Origin: Endomychus coccineus | Lineage: Eukaryota > Arthropoda > Insecta > Coleoptera > Endomychidae | Length of the DNA: 64,000 nucleotides | Direction of reading: 5' to 3' | NCBI GenBank assembly: GCA_958510875.1 | Contig: OY294067.1 | Coordinates: 266,078,180 to 266,142,179, forward strand | The notes under the pieces: model-generated | What the model was told of the DNA's origin: nothing | The model's database searches: none | The model's input: the letters and a program-made list of their open reading frames with translations, nothing else | Position numbers and translations under genes: made by a program | In this document: piece by piece, positions 31,010 through 42,673 of the stretch | How the letters are laid out: every line of letters starts with the position of its first letter | Position numbering within the stretch: the first letter of the stretch is position 1

Positions 31010-34000
31010 GAGAGAAAGACTATTGCTTGTGGGTGAAGTTACTAGATAGATCTATCTAGTAACTTTACTTGTGGGTACGCAAAAATTCGACAGCGTTGCC
31101 AGTGTCAGTGCTACTTTCACAGTGTCAGTATCATAGAAACCAATGATATTATTTTTGATTTCGAGGGATTTACTCGTTTTATAATTCCAATTCCTAATGC
31201 GGCTGCTTTATGTTTTGTTTCTATATGAATACTTTTGTTTAGTCTTTCTGTAGTCTTAATATTAGTATACCAAATTGTTTTATGTTCCTCTACCATACTG
31301 TTTATTTTAATTTTTATGTTATTTATTTCATTAATTTGTTTAGTTTCATGTTCTATTGACTGTTTTGTGTTTAGGTTCTATTATAATAAAAACTATTTGT
31401 AATCCAATCTTTTTCGCGTTTCATCTATATTACTAAAATATGTAATAAAATCATATGATTAGCTATTACATTTCCTGCCAAAAACTGAAAGTCGGACTGG
31501 TAGGGTTCAAATCGCCCGGGCCGATTTAAAGGTCCAGTCCGCCCCTGATCGTGATCGTTTCCTATTGTTTCAACACTTGTTGTTATTCTTTATTAGTGTA
31601 ATGTACGCGTTGTATTCTTTATTAGTGTAATGTACATTGACTTAATTATTCATTGGAAAAGACTATTTGTATTTATTTCCGATAAATACGAAATGTTCCG
31701 CGATAAGGCATATACAAAAACCATTGAATCGTGATACGATATTAAATAGAAAGAAGAAAGAAATTTGTTGGTGCTAAATTACAGTACATAGTATTACACA
31801 AGTCTATCAAAACAATTTATTAAGGATGATATTTAAAATTTATAGTATTTGACATTAATAAATCAGATGTATCACAGTTAGAGAATCACTTATTAAATTG
31901 AATAATTTTTATAATAAATAATAATAACATTTACATTAAGATTTTCATAAATGATAATAAATTACAATAAATACAACTAATTTTATATGATAAAATTTTC
32001 GATAGATCATAATAAAACACCATAGTATATTACATAGGACTACTTTCAATGTCTTCAAAATTAAAACCTAGATACTCATCTATACTATAGAATGCTTCAT
32101 TTTGTAAAAAAGTTTTCATTTTGTGTTCAAAATTTCTGATATTTAAATTTTTAATAGATTCTGGTAGAACATTGTATAATTTTATGCCATAGTGGCCTTG
32201 TCCATCTCTAGCTTTATTGATTCTGTTGAAGTTGACAACAAGTCAACTTTTCCCCTGGTGTTATATTCATGATAGTTGGAGTGTTTAACATAAGCAACCA
32301 GATTTTTTTTAACATGTGTTATACAATTTAATATAAAAACACTTGGAAAAGTGAGCATCTTCAAGGATTTAAATTTTTGTTTACAACACGCTCTATATTT
32401 TAGGTTTGCCAACACTCTTATGCACCTTCTCTGAATTGCAAAAATCCTTGAGGCCTGCGCTGAATGACCCCAACATAGTATTGCATATGTCATATGTGAA
32501 TGGAAATAACCATAGTATGCATTCATCAATACATTCTCTGATATTGTATTTTTTAGATTTCGTATAACGAAAATGACTTTGTTGAGTTTTTTTGATAGTT
32601 GTGCAATATGATGCTCCCATGTCAATCTCGAATCGAGATAAACGCCGAGGAATTTAACTATGTTTGTTTCAATATTTAAATCAAGTTCTAAGTGAAAAAT
32701 GTAAAGTTTGTGTTTTGCTATCATTAATGCTAAGGTTATTAGCAAGGAACCAATTACAAATACTCGTTCGTGTTTCCAAGGCCTGTTGACTCAATTGCTC
32801 CAAGCTGTCAGCACTATCATGTGTTGTTGTGTCGTCGGCAAATAAAATAGTTGTTCTTATTTAACAGAGAATCGCTAATGTCATTAATGTATATTAAAAA
32901 TAACGTTGGCCCCAAGACAGATCCTTGTGGAACACCAAATGTGATTATTTTATTTGTCGACTTTTCATTGTTGTATGATACATATTGCATACGATTAGTT
33001 AAGTATGATTTAATAAGATTTATACTATTGTTATCAAAGTTGTATTCTTGGAGCTTTTGAATCAACAAATCATGGGACACACAGTCAAAAGCCTTGGTAA
33101 GGTCAAAGAAGGAGACTCGCATGAACTTCTTTTCCTCAAAACATTCTCGAACATAGCTAGTAAGTTTGTTTATAGCAGCTGTAGTAGAAACATTGCTACG
33201 AAATCCAAATTGGCATTTATTAAACAAATTATTTGCCTCAAAATAGTACGTTATTTGCCGTTTCAGCACAGTCTCAAAAATTTTGCCAAAGATGGGTATA
33301 ATTGATATTGGCCTATAGTTATTAACATCATCGCATAAGCCTTTTTTGTAAATCGGAACTACTTTCGATATTTTGAGGGAATCTGGAAAACTGTTAGAGG
33401 TGATACATTGGTTTATAATTTTACATAGAGGAAAAATGATCAAATAGTTTTTACTATTTTAACATTTATATTACAAGTGTCCTTGCTGGGGCTATTATTT
33501 AAATTTGAAATTATATCTCTCATTTCATTGAATGTAACTTCTATGAATTTAAATTCTGAATGGAAGACTAAATTAATTTTTTTTATATAATCAATAGGAT
33601 TATTTTGTGAAGGTGGAAGATTCTTGACTAGGGATTCTGCTATATTTGTAAAAAAATTATTTAAATCAGTGGCATTTAGGTTTTTAGGTTGAGAAGTTCT
33701 TTTGATCGGATTTTTGTATTTGATGATATCCCACAATGCCTTTTGCATATTTTTTGAATTGTTTATCGTTAGCTTCTTTTTTACTTTTATTAATGTCCTC
33801 ACGATACCTTTTTTTAAATTTATTAAGTGATTCCTTGGAAATAATTTGTGGATTAGTTTTATTTAAACTGCTTAATAATTGCAATTTTTCTCTACTTTGT
33901 CTTAAGTTGTCATTAAACCAATGTATTTTAGGTATGTTAGGTTCGTTTTGTTTTATAAATTTTGTTTTCATTGAAAAGCTAGAATCACAGCCATCTATTA

Positions 34001-37000
34001 TCAGATTTAAGAAATGATCAAATTTTTTATTTACATTTATTTGAGAATTGTTTACAAATGACCAATCTACTTTATCTACATAATTATAAAGTTTAAAGAG
34101 GTCTTGTTCTGTTATTGGTCTGTAGGTTATTCTGATATTATTATTTAATGATGTTTTGTTTTCCACTTCAAAATTAAATGATATAGCAAGATGATCAGAT
34201 ACTTAATATACTACTAGTATCATAGACAACCCCCTATTGGCCCCCATTAGCGTGATACAAGAATTATCATGCTTCATTAGTAAACTCAAAGGTTTATGGA
34301 GGGGTGGGGTGAATACCAACACTTTTTTCTCTGAAATGTATACAATTTTTCAATCGCCCTGTCTGTGAGAGTCATGCGACCATTGGAAGGTTAATAAGGC
34401 ATTTGAATAAGGTCTGAATATGCCGTGAAACCCCGAAACTCGAGTAACGGAAGTAACAGATTAAAGTGAAATTTAATTTTACAATATAGTCTTTATGGTA
34501 CCATCGTCTTTGGTGTCAAGCTCCATTGCGATTTTCAATGTTATAAGACGGCCTTTACTTCAAGCTTTTTGAACTATTAATTTTTGGTACCCCTTATAAT
34601 TTGATGGCGTAACTGACCGTCTTCAATCTCTGATAGTTTGGATATTTTTCACGCCCATAGTCTTCAAAAACCACCAAGTATAAATGAATGAGAATGATTG
34701 AGGATTAATTTCTTCCATTTGAACTATAAGAAATGTTAAATGAACTGATGAGTCGAATTAACTTTCTTCGTAGGATATAAAAACATTCCTCGATAGTGCG
34801 AAAAATGGCTTCATTTATCTTAGTTTCGGTTCGAACGTAAAAAGCAAAGCACTGAAACCACCAACTCGTAATAATATTGTGGCAGCCCTTAAAGAATTGC
34901 CGTACAAAGTCTTATGGAAATTTGAAGACGAACAACTTTCAGATAAACCAGAAAATGTAATGATACAAACATGGGTGCCGCAGCAAGATGTTTTCAGTAA
35001 GTATGTACTTTATTATTATATCAAATTAGATTCTACAGTACGAGAGTAAGGTGAAAAGTCCCTGAAAAATAAAACAGATGGCGCCACAATCAAAAATCCC
35101 ATGTGACATTTATGATGTACCATCTTTAAATAGAACGCATTAAAATTTTCAGGCTGATATGTCATTCTGCTCTGTTTTGACACCCATCGAAAGCAAGCAA
35201 CCTTGAAGATTTTTGTAAACATACAAAACAGTGAATTTCGCGTCTTGATTAAACATTATTTCTTGCGAGGAAAAAACATTACACTTACCAAAGCATCGCT
35301 TGTTAAACATTATAGGGACTCTTCACCATCGATTGGAACGATTCACAAGTGGCTTACTGATTTTCGTTGTAGTAGTATGACCACAAAGGACGCCGAACGT
35401 TCTGGTCGTCCAATTGAGGTTAGAATGCCAGAAATCGTCGATAAAATCCATGGTATGATATTGGACGATAGGCGAGTTAAAGTGCACGAGATTGCTGAAG
35501 CTATGGACATCTCAACCGAACGGGCACGGAACATTTTGAATATGAGGAAGCTATCTGCCAGATGGGTGCCGCATTTGCTCTATGTTGTCAACAAACGCGA
35601 CCGTGTGGCAACTTCAAAGGAGTGTTTGGCGATATTCAAGCGCGATAAGAAGGAAATTTTGCGCCGTGGACGAAACGTGGAGCCATCACAACACACCAGA
35701 GACCAAAGAACAGTCGAAACAGTGGACTTGTCCTTGGCGAAAAGCCAAAGTGGGTTTATCAGTCAACAAAGTCATGGCAATAGTTTTTTGGGATGCACAC
35801 GGTATCGTCAATATCGATTACCTTGAAAACAGCCAAATGATCACCGGCGTATATTATGCAGAGCTGTTGGATCGATTCGACACCGATTTGAAGTGAAAGC
35901 GACCGCATTTGGCATAGAAAAAGTGCTCTTCCACCAGGACAACGCACCGGCCCACAGGTCCACAGTCGCAATGGAAAAATTGCATGAATTGCGCTACGAA
36001 TTGGTTCTTCATCCACCATATTCTCCAGATTCGGCCCCCTGCTATTTTTATCTATTTCCAAACTTGAAGAAATGGCTCTGTTGAAAGAGATTTGGCTCCA
36101 ACGATAACGTCATCGCTGAATCAAACGCCAATTTTGAAGGATTGCCGAAATCGTATTATTTGGAAGAAATTGAAAAATTAGAAAAACGTTGAACGAAGTG
36201 TATTGGGCTACAAGGAGGATTTTTTGTTTCATTTTTCAGGGTTCTTTTCACCTTGCCTTCGTATAGTTATTATCTATATTAGCAGAAATTTGAAGCATGC
36301 AGACATTAACCTTTGATCCCGGAATTTATCGTCTGCCATTTAATTTTCCTGCCTGGAACAGAGACTTCGCCGTACACACCAATATATTGTTGCCACTGTC
36401 TTTTAGTGATACATGTGTCTATACGTCATTGACGTTACATGATTGTCTGCTCAACGATTGAGGTGCTTTCAAGTTAGGGCGATATATAATATGTCGCATT
36501 CATCTAGGTTATGTTTTTCAAGTAAATTCCGCAGGTAGGATAATCTCGATGCTCCCTTAGATGGCATGATCCTATTCATATTTGAGTATTGAACTAGATG
36601 AAAATTCTTGGCTCACAGATGGATTCTACGTCACAATAGCACGACTTGATGCAGACGTTTCGCCAACCATTACATGTGGCATATGCAAGGCAGCCTTGAA
36701 CTGAAACAGTTTCAGTTCAAGCCTCAAATCTGCCCTGAAAATATAAGTTTCAGTTCAAGCCTCAAGTCTGGCATGAAGTAGTGCTATTGTGACGCCGAAT
36801 CCATTCGGAAGCCAAGAATTTTCAAGATTACCTACCCGCGAAAGTCTACTATTCAAGATATTGAACTAGATACTTGTTGGGATCTATTGCCCACCACTAT
36901 GTATGCTGAAATCGATAACACGAAAGCTCGATATTGCTGTTATTTCTCCAATTCATTCTATCCTTGGTGTTTTAGGATATTCTAATCATAGCCTACTAGA

Positions 37001-38480
37001 ATGGGAGGCCGGGATCTAGGCTTGTTGACGTCTAAAACATATGATCAAGTCGGGCTGACCGTATCGCATGCCGTGTACGTTCAACATAATATTTGCATAT
37101 TGCAAGTCAGACTGTCTCCAATGCAGTGAAGTATTTCTCAGGTGGTAAATACATTCTACTTGCAGAATAGAATAAAGAACTAATGTGTTATATGAGCTTC
37201 AAACAACCAACAAGTAGTAGTCAGCCCGCGTTGGTGACGTCATGAATTCTATATGATGGCTAGTAGGATTTGTTCCAATCTAGAGCTTCAATTGGTGTGG
37301 TACTCATTGCTCGACGTTGAGCAAAGGCATATCATCTTGAACGTCACTCACTGTCCTGGTTGTTGGATCGCTTTAATTGGCAAGCCTTGCAGTTTCGACA
37401 AACATATTCAATTAGTGTATTCGCATTAGTCTAAATTATTGAAGCTTAATTATAAGTTCAGTTCAGTGTAGTAAATTTAACATTACACGATTGTTTAGTA
37501 GCATGTTCCAAATTGCAAGGTTCTGTTCAAGTGAACATTATATTTCCCCATCAGTTTCACGATTTTTTATCTTATTCTGACTCAATATTTTCAGAACATC
37601 CAAATGTAAAATTATTTATTACACAATGCGGACTTCAATCTATGGAAGAAGCCATTTTGAATCATATCCCTATGGTCGGGATACCGTTCTTTGGAGATCA
37701 ACCTTTTAACGCCGAAATTTTGGAAAGTAGAGGCCTTGGCATTAAACTCGATCACAACAATTTTACAAAGGTCGATCTCCAAGAAGCGATTATGGAAGTG
37801 ATCACAAATCCGATGTAAGCACCTTTCTTTTTATGTGTAAATGTAGATCATATGTACATAGATATTATGTTGGCCACTCGAGCTTTATAGTCTACGTGTT
37901 GTCATTTTGATTAGACATTGGTTGGAAATTCTCAACAGATGGTCATAAGACATTACAATTTTTGGATAATATGTGATGTGTTCCTTCAAGCAAATCCTGC
38001 AGATAAGACCAACTATGAGTATGTCAACTCCACTTCTCAATCCTTTACATTACACCTTATAACCTTGATATTCTTCTGTAGTACTTTGTACTGGACAGTG
38101 AACAGTACTCAAAGTTGTGCACGGAAACTGAAAACAACATGGATTTTGATATTATTGTGTCTTAACTGTGATATTTTCTAGTTTAATTACATTTCAGCTA
38201 CAAAGAGAAAATCGTGGAAATAGCAGATTTGACAACAGATGTTGAAATGACAGGAATGGAGAAGGCAGTATGGTGGACAGAATATGTCATTCGACATAAA
38301 GGTGCAAAACATTTCAGAAGTCCTGCAGTTGATTTGCCATTTTATCAATATTTCTTACTAGACGTTATAGCTTTTGTCTCCACCATTTTGCTTATAGGTA
38401 TTTGGGGCTCCATTCGAATTACAAAAGTAATAATCAAGACATTGTTATCCAAAATTGTAGCTAAAGCGAAAGTCGATTAA
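29981..38480 (+). CDS. UDP-glycosyltransferase, array member 1 (UGT-1), 520 aa
   Basis: Predicted to transfer a sugar, usually glucose in insects, from a UDP-sugar to small lipophilic acceptors in the endoplasmic reticulum lumen. Exons 29981-30817, 34774-34996, 37595-37814 and 38198-38480 join in phases 0, 1 and 2 (1563 nt). The signal peptide is about residues 1-21. The catalytic His is H34 in PSYSHQ. The acceptor-binding half occupies exon 1. The donor-binding half has LSFGSN, W346-VPQQD and the UGT signature FITQCGLQSMEEA to FFGD388-Q389, with D and Q present. One signature Gly is Cys365 (TQCG for the usual GG). The ending KAVWWTEYVIRHKGA, a membrane segment at about 479-500 and a basic tail are typical of type I membrane UGTs. 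Introns contain a non-LTR element (intron 1) and a mariner (intron 2). Likely functional. Confidence 0.95.
30973..31018. repeat. (GA)n microsatellite
   Basis: A run of AG dinucleotides with one GTGAG interruption in UGT-1 intron 1. Confidence 0.95.
31036..31065. repeat. 30-bp perfect palindrome
   Basis: The palindrome is centred on AGATCT. Each 15-bp half (starting AAGTTACTAGATAGA) is the exact complement of the other. It is bracketed by two copies of CTTGTGGGT and lies beside the GA microsatellite in UGT-1 intron 1. Confidence 0.9.
31066..32034. other. UGT-1 intron 1, unassigned part and LINE 3' flank
   Basis: AT-rich. A 23-bp motif (TATTCTTTATTAGTGTAATG...) occurs twice with a 29-bp period at 31584 and 31613. 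The part next to 32034 is probably the 3' UTR of the minus-strand non-LTR element. Confidence 0.4.
32035..34205 (-). mobile_element. 5'-truncated non-LTR retrotransposon in UGT-1 intron 1
   Basis: On the minus strand it starts within the endonuclease end (SDHLAISFNF near 34195), then a linker, then reverse transcriptase: SFPDSLKISKVVPIYKKG, NNYRPISIIPIFGKIFE, FFDLTKAFDCVSHDLL, GVPQGSVLGPTLFLIYINDI. The catalytic FADD box at about 32835 is present in the DNA but separated from the upstream frame by a frameshift. The C-terminal region (FLGVYLDSRLTWEHHI to the LYNVLPESIKN block) runs to about 32035. It resembles the Jockey/CR1 group. It is long and only lightly damaged, so relatively recent. Confidence 0.88.
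34206..34773. other. UGT-1 intron 1, 3' part
   Basis: Unassigned AT-rich sequence between the non-LTR element and exon 2. Confidence 0.4.
35039..36263 (+). mobile_element. Mariner DNA transposon in UGT-1 intron 2
   Basis: The element is 35041-36261 (1221 bp), flanked by TA on both sides (35039-35040 and 36262-36263). Terminal inverted repeats are about 37 bp. The left begins CGAGAGTAAGGTGAAAAGTC; the right on the complement begins CGAAGGCAAGGTGAAAAGAA. Both continue CCCTGAAAAAT. Length, TA duplication and transposase identify a mariner. A related end lies at 18228-18430. Confidence 0.93.
35203..36200 (+). pseudogene. Mariner transposase, frameshifted and catalytically altered
   Basis: Three frames together give a mariner transposase. 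The N-terminal helix-turn-helix region is at 35203-35640 (SIGTIHKWLTDFR, then a GRPIEV motif). The first catalytic Asp is in VDETWSHHNTPETK at about 35665, after a frameshift. The block KVMAIVFWDAHGIVNIDYL lies at 35770-35830. A stop follows at 35894. The second Asp is in LFHQDNAPAH at about 35935. The third block reads YSPDSAPCYFYLFPNLK, where the family normally has an Asp after Pro-Ser, so the third catalytic acid is missing. An early stop ends LKKWLC at 36082. The copy cannot be active. Confidence 0.88.
36264..37594. other. UGT-1 intron 2, remaining sequence
   Basis: Apart from the PLE-C terminal remnant at 36600-36860, nothing was recognised. Exon 3 begins at 37595 after TTTTCAG. Confidence 0.45.
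36600..36860. mobile_element. Degraded PLE family-C terminal repeat, two inverted halves
   Basis: The GACGTTTCGCCAACCATTAC block (minus-strand orientation) is followed by two direct copies of TTTCAGTTCAAGCCTCAA. The end is GTGCTATTGTGACGCCGAA with the GGAAGCCAAGA motif. The arrangement matches the better preserved palindrome at 44680-44918. The hammerhead core here is broken. Confidence 0.55.
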
Positions 38481-39999
38481 GATTGAAGGTACAACAAAGT
38501 ACCTGCATAGTATAGTAAGCAAATACTAACTTAGAGGAGGCGTCGAAAAAGGCTATAAAGAAATTGTGAAATGATATAAAATGTTTTTTTTTTATTTCTT
38601 TATTTCGTTTACGACTCCTTATCTAAGTTACAATGACAAACCTTAAAATTCCTACTTTGTAGCGTCTTGAATTTGAATGAATTAACATCATAAATATAAA
38701 AAGGAAAATAACTTTTTTATACCAAATTGTAATCTACAAAATTTTAACTTATAACTGAATGTAAGTATAGAAAATTCATTTCAGACGCACCTTATATGTT
38801 AGTCTTCTTGTCAAAATAATTTTATAGTAATTTTTTGTAACATTTTAATATTCAACAAATTAACATTATTACTATAGTTAAGATTAAGAACTTGAATCAA
38901 TATGAAATTTTAATTAAAAACTTTGTGATACAATATTAATAAATCTACCAATCTAATTTAAACGTAATTTTTCTTGTAGCCACTTATAAATACTTGAGAA
39001 TGGAGTGCAAGTAATAGAACGTAACGTAGTAAATATCATAAATATTGGATTGTGAGAATCAAAACTAAAAATTTTAAGAATTTATTAATATGAACTCACA
39101 CTTGGGTAACTAATCTATTGAAAATATTTTGAAATTTTTTTGGAAAAAGTAATGACGCCACTGCATTCTACTTGTGAGAATGTAGAAATAATTTTATCCC
39201 AATTACATAAATAAAAGATGTACCTCCTGGAAAACGAAAATTCGAAAAATCGAGTTTTCTCAAATAACTCGTACACAAAAGACAATTTATGATTTCACCA
39301 TTGATAGTTTCCCAAAAAAAGAGAATGTAGGTTCATTTTTTGGTATCTCTTATACTTAACATTCCCTACTAAGAAACAAGCTCTTCATTTACATTTTCAA
39401 AAAACTACCCTCTATTAAAGTCAACAGCAGATTAGTTTGAACTGAATCGCGATTCCAGTGCTTTTCTTAACGGTGGACTACGCGTTGTCACTCGCAAGGC
39501 GTTCTTGGTTTCCAAATGTTAGCTAGACTCTGAATCCAACTGTAAAGAGAGATTTAGATTTTATTTCCCAAATCATACATTTATTTTCATACAGAGAGTT
39601 TATATACCCACGATATAGGTCCTAGTGAATCATCTCGTGTATGGTACCTTTACAATGAACTATTCGACAACAATATCCTGTTCATTGTATATCAATGTCG
39701 AAGTATCTAAATCTCTGTTTACTTTGATACTTTTCCCAGATAATTTCATTTGTCTGTGTATGTGGTAAACATTCAAATATGCGATTACTGATTCCTGTTC
39801 AAAGAAGCATTTACGAAAGTTCGTTCGAAGTCATTCTTGAAATCACTTCAAATTCTACCAACCAAAAGAATCCTCAGCAATAGATTCGTGTAGTGTTAAA
39901 AGTATTGACTATTGAAATAATCTGAAGTAGTTTCAGCACACTCAATTGAATTGTTTGCACTTCTAAAGTGTATCTGTACAATGCATTTAATTAGCATTT
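38481..39999. other. Intergenic region UGT-1 to UGT-2, first part
   Basis: Presumed UGT-1 3' UTR followed by AT-rich sequence. No exon was recognised. Confidence 0.4.
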
Positions 40000-40400
40000 A
40001 TTTATTTGAGTAATTTCACATCAAATTTTGAGCAGAACATGTGATTTTATATATAAAGAAAAGCATTGAATGATTAATTAGCCATTTAAAAATTATTCAT
40101 CAGTTTTGAATTATTGTTGAACCGCTTACTTCTTTTAAAGCTGACAGAACATGTGATTTTTTTTATAGAAAATAAATCATTGAATTTTTAATTATTGTAT
40201 TTAATTATTTGAGTAATTTTCCATATTTTCCATAATTATTCATCAGTTTTCGAACCATTAACTGCTTACTTTTTGAAGCTGGCAGAACATGTGATTTTTA
40301 TAGAATAAAAGATCTTTAAGATTTTAATTATTGAATTTAATTAGCATTTCATTATCTGAATAATTTCAAATCTATTGATGAATAATCAATATGTGAACCC
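40000..40400. repeat. Degenerate tandem repeat, about three units
   Basis: The motif CAGAACATGTGATTTT recurs at about 40033, 40145 and 40283. Each copy is followed by related ATTGAAT/TTAATTA and ATTATTCATCAGTTTT segments. Unit length varies from about 110 to 140 bp. Confidence 0.5.
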
Positions 40401-40429
40401 TTGTTCTGCTAACTTTTTCTAATACATTT

Positions 40430-40775
40430 TTTTATGATAAAGAAGAGCAGTTCCGCGGATAACTAATCTTGAAAATTCTTGATTTCCGGATGGAGTCCCT
40501 TCCTGAATCATTTAAATTCATTACATCACAATATCTGTTCCAATATGGAAGTTGAATCGACATTCTATTTATCACCACCACTCTGCCCAAAAGCAATCTG
40601 TCATAAAATTCTTGGTCCACAGAACTGTCAACTTATCCCAACCCAAATCCTTAAAATCAGAATTAAAACACCTTTCATCTGCCTTATTTCTTATTTTCTA
40701 ATATTCTCCCATTATAACATTCAAAAAACCATAAAGAAATACATATTATTGGTTTTCCTGTTGTGTAGCCCAAAT
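40430..40775 (+). mobile_element. PLE family-C reverse transcriptase thumb remnant
   Basis: FLNHLNSLHHNICSNMEVES matches LNHLNSLYPNILFTMEIKS of the copy at 47025-47085. The following block (LCPKAICHKI, KTPFICLISYF, YNIQKTIKKYI) matches 47200-47360. An internal deletion removes the region between. Confidence 0.55.
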
Positions 40776-41189
40776 ATAAAAAAATCTTAATGGGTCCTCC
40801 GATTGAAAAAAATGTAATATAATTTCCTAGTTCCTCTAGTTTATTCAAGAATTTTGCAGGTTTCGATTCTTTCACATATACTTTTCTGACAGATAAAAAG
40901 AAAGTATGATAATTAATGCTCAAAACTTAAATTAAAATGATCTTTGCAACAAAATATAGCGACTTTGGATTCATGTCTTTGCGTCGATTCAATTTTAATC
41001 ACTTTTTTCGACGATTAACATCTCTTGGCGCAGTTTGGACTATTTTTGAGGTGTTTTTCGTAGGCATAGAAAACAACCATTACGTTCAGATTTTGGTTTA
41101 TGCCTATTGATTATATTGTGTCAAACGGTGAAGAGTAGAATCGTGACGTCACAGCTCTTTCCGACGCGCTTTCACATTAGAAAGTATCA

Positions 41190-41300
41190 TTATATTGAAG
41201 CCTCAAGCCTGCCCTGAAGATTCCATCTGTAATGGTTGGCGAAACGTTGGCATCAAGCCGTGCGGAATCCATCCGGAAGCCAAGAGTTTTCACAGAACAT
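41190..41300 (+). mobile_element. PLE family-C terminal repeat with decayed hammerhead
   Basis: Core CTGAAGA (41214-41220) and GAAA (41241-41244) are kept, and stem I TGCC/GGCA still pairs. Stem II is weakened (TTCCATC), and the cleavage triplet has become GTT. Confidence 0.55.
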
Positions 41301-42673
41301 CATTAAATTTCTTTTTAGTGCATTATTCACATTAATCTAGTATGCCATGGAATAGTGGTCGAATGGTTGATCATAGGAAGCTGTGTATAGGTTTTTCAGA
41401 TTCTTTGGTAAATTTCCAGTCTATGAGTGTGTGTTAGTAACTTGCTTTACAACTTCTCTACAGCAAAATTAGGAATAACAGTAAACTTAGTATTTGAGTT
41501 ACATTTAACACAATTTCTTTGCTATTGCATGTGCGATTAAAAAAAAATTTATGCTATTCTAAAGCTTGATCTTTGGCGATATTTTAACGACAGTTATCTT
41601 CCATATTTGTCTTGAAAAAATATCGAGTATTTGACTTCATCAAATAATAGGTGACACCCAAATGTTATGACCTAAAAATAATAAAAATTATAACATTTCG
41701 GCAATAATTATGGTATCATATGAAAGTGTATTTACTGCTGTTCTATTTGCAATCATTTAATTTTTTCTACATTCATTGTTGAATGTAGGAAGAGGTCAAT
41801 TGCATAGAAATGTGATATTTTCATAAAAAATAGAAAATAGCGAATTACTTCTTAACCGTTGAAAATCGGAATATGTATTAGGTATATGAACTTTTTTGTT
41901 GGAAATATATAGAATCACATATTAATTTTTTTTTACATATATCATGATATACCCTGTATACATCATTCCATCTTGTCATTATGGCAGATTTACTATGATC
42001 TGGTTAAAAGCACATGGTGTCCCATTATGTTCTCAGAAATGATAACCCCCCATTGTACATGTTTGGGCCCTATTAGCTGAGAGTTCATAAAAAGTGTTGT
42101 AAAGCTCAAAATGAACAACAATTGGCAAAGAATATTTCAAAAAGTAAGTAAGGAAATTCAATTTAAGTGCTACTATGGGGCGCACAATGAGCACAATCCG
42201 GCGGCCAACGTGCATCTAGGGGTTGAACCTCTGCCCTTTAATGATGAAGAGAATTTGGCCTATAGCTACCGTCCAAACATGGCGCTAATGCGACCAGGCA
42301 AAAACATCGTGTCATTGAGGAACACTGACCACCAACAACAATTTAAATACTAAATGTTAGAGCCTAAGCATCACTTGTTATTAACATATTGTATTTATCA
42401 ACTAAAGATTTCTTGAATTTAAACAAGCGGTCTTTAACTTTTTCTCAAAAGATATGTGGCGGGTGCTATGAATCTTTATGAAAACATTAGTTAACATATG
42501 GCAGCCAACTAGATCGAGACAAGAATGTTATAACACAAATGTTGTATATATTTCATTATAAATTGAGGTTTATCTCAAGTACCCGTCGGAATATAATATC
42601 AGAGTAATCATCAAATGAACAAACATTCAGTTCTATTATTCACTTCAGTAGTGATTACATTTTAGAATCCGAG
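41301..42673. other. Upstream region of UGT-2
   Basis: An 80-codon open frame (42111-42353) has no recognisable domain and is not called. Close to UGT-2, TATAAT (42592) lies 35-40 bp before a TCAGTT initiator-like motif (42627-42632), about 45 bp upstream of the start codon. This could be the core promoter. Confidence 0.3.

Noticed and set aside
42111..42353. 80-codon frame just upstream of UGT-2
   Set aside because: No signal peptide, no recognised domain, no neighbouring exon; treated as chance or a repeat relic.
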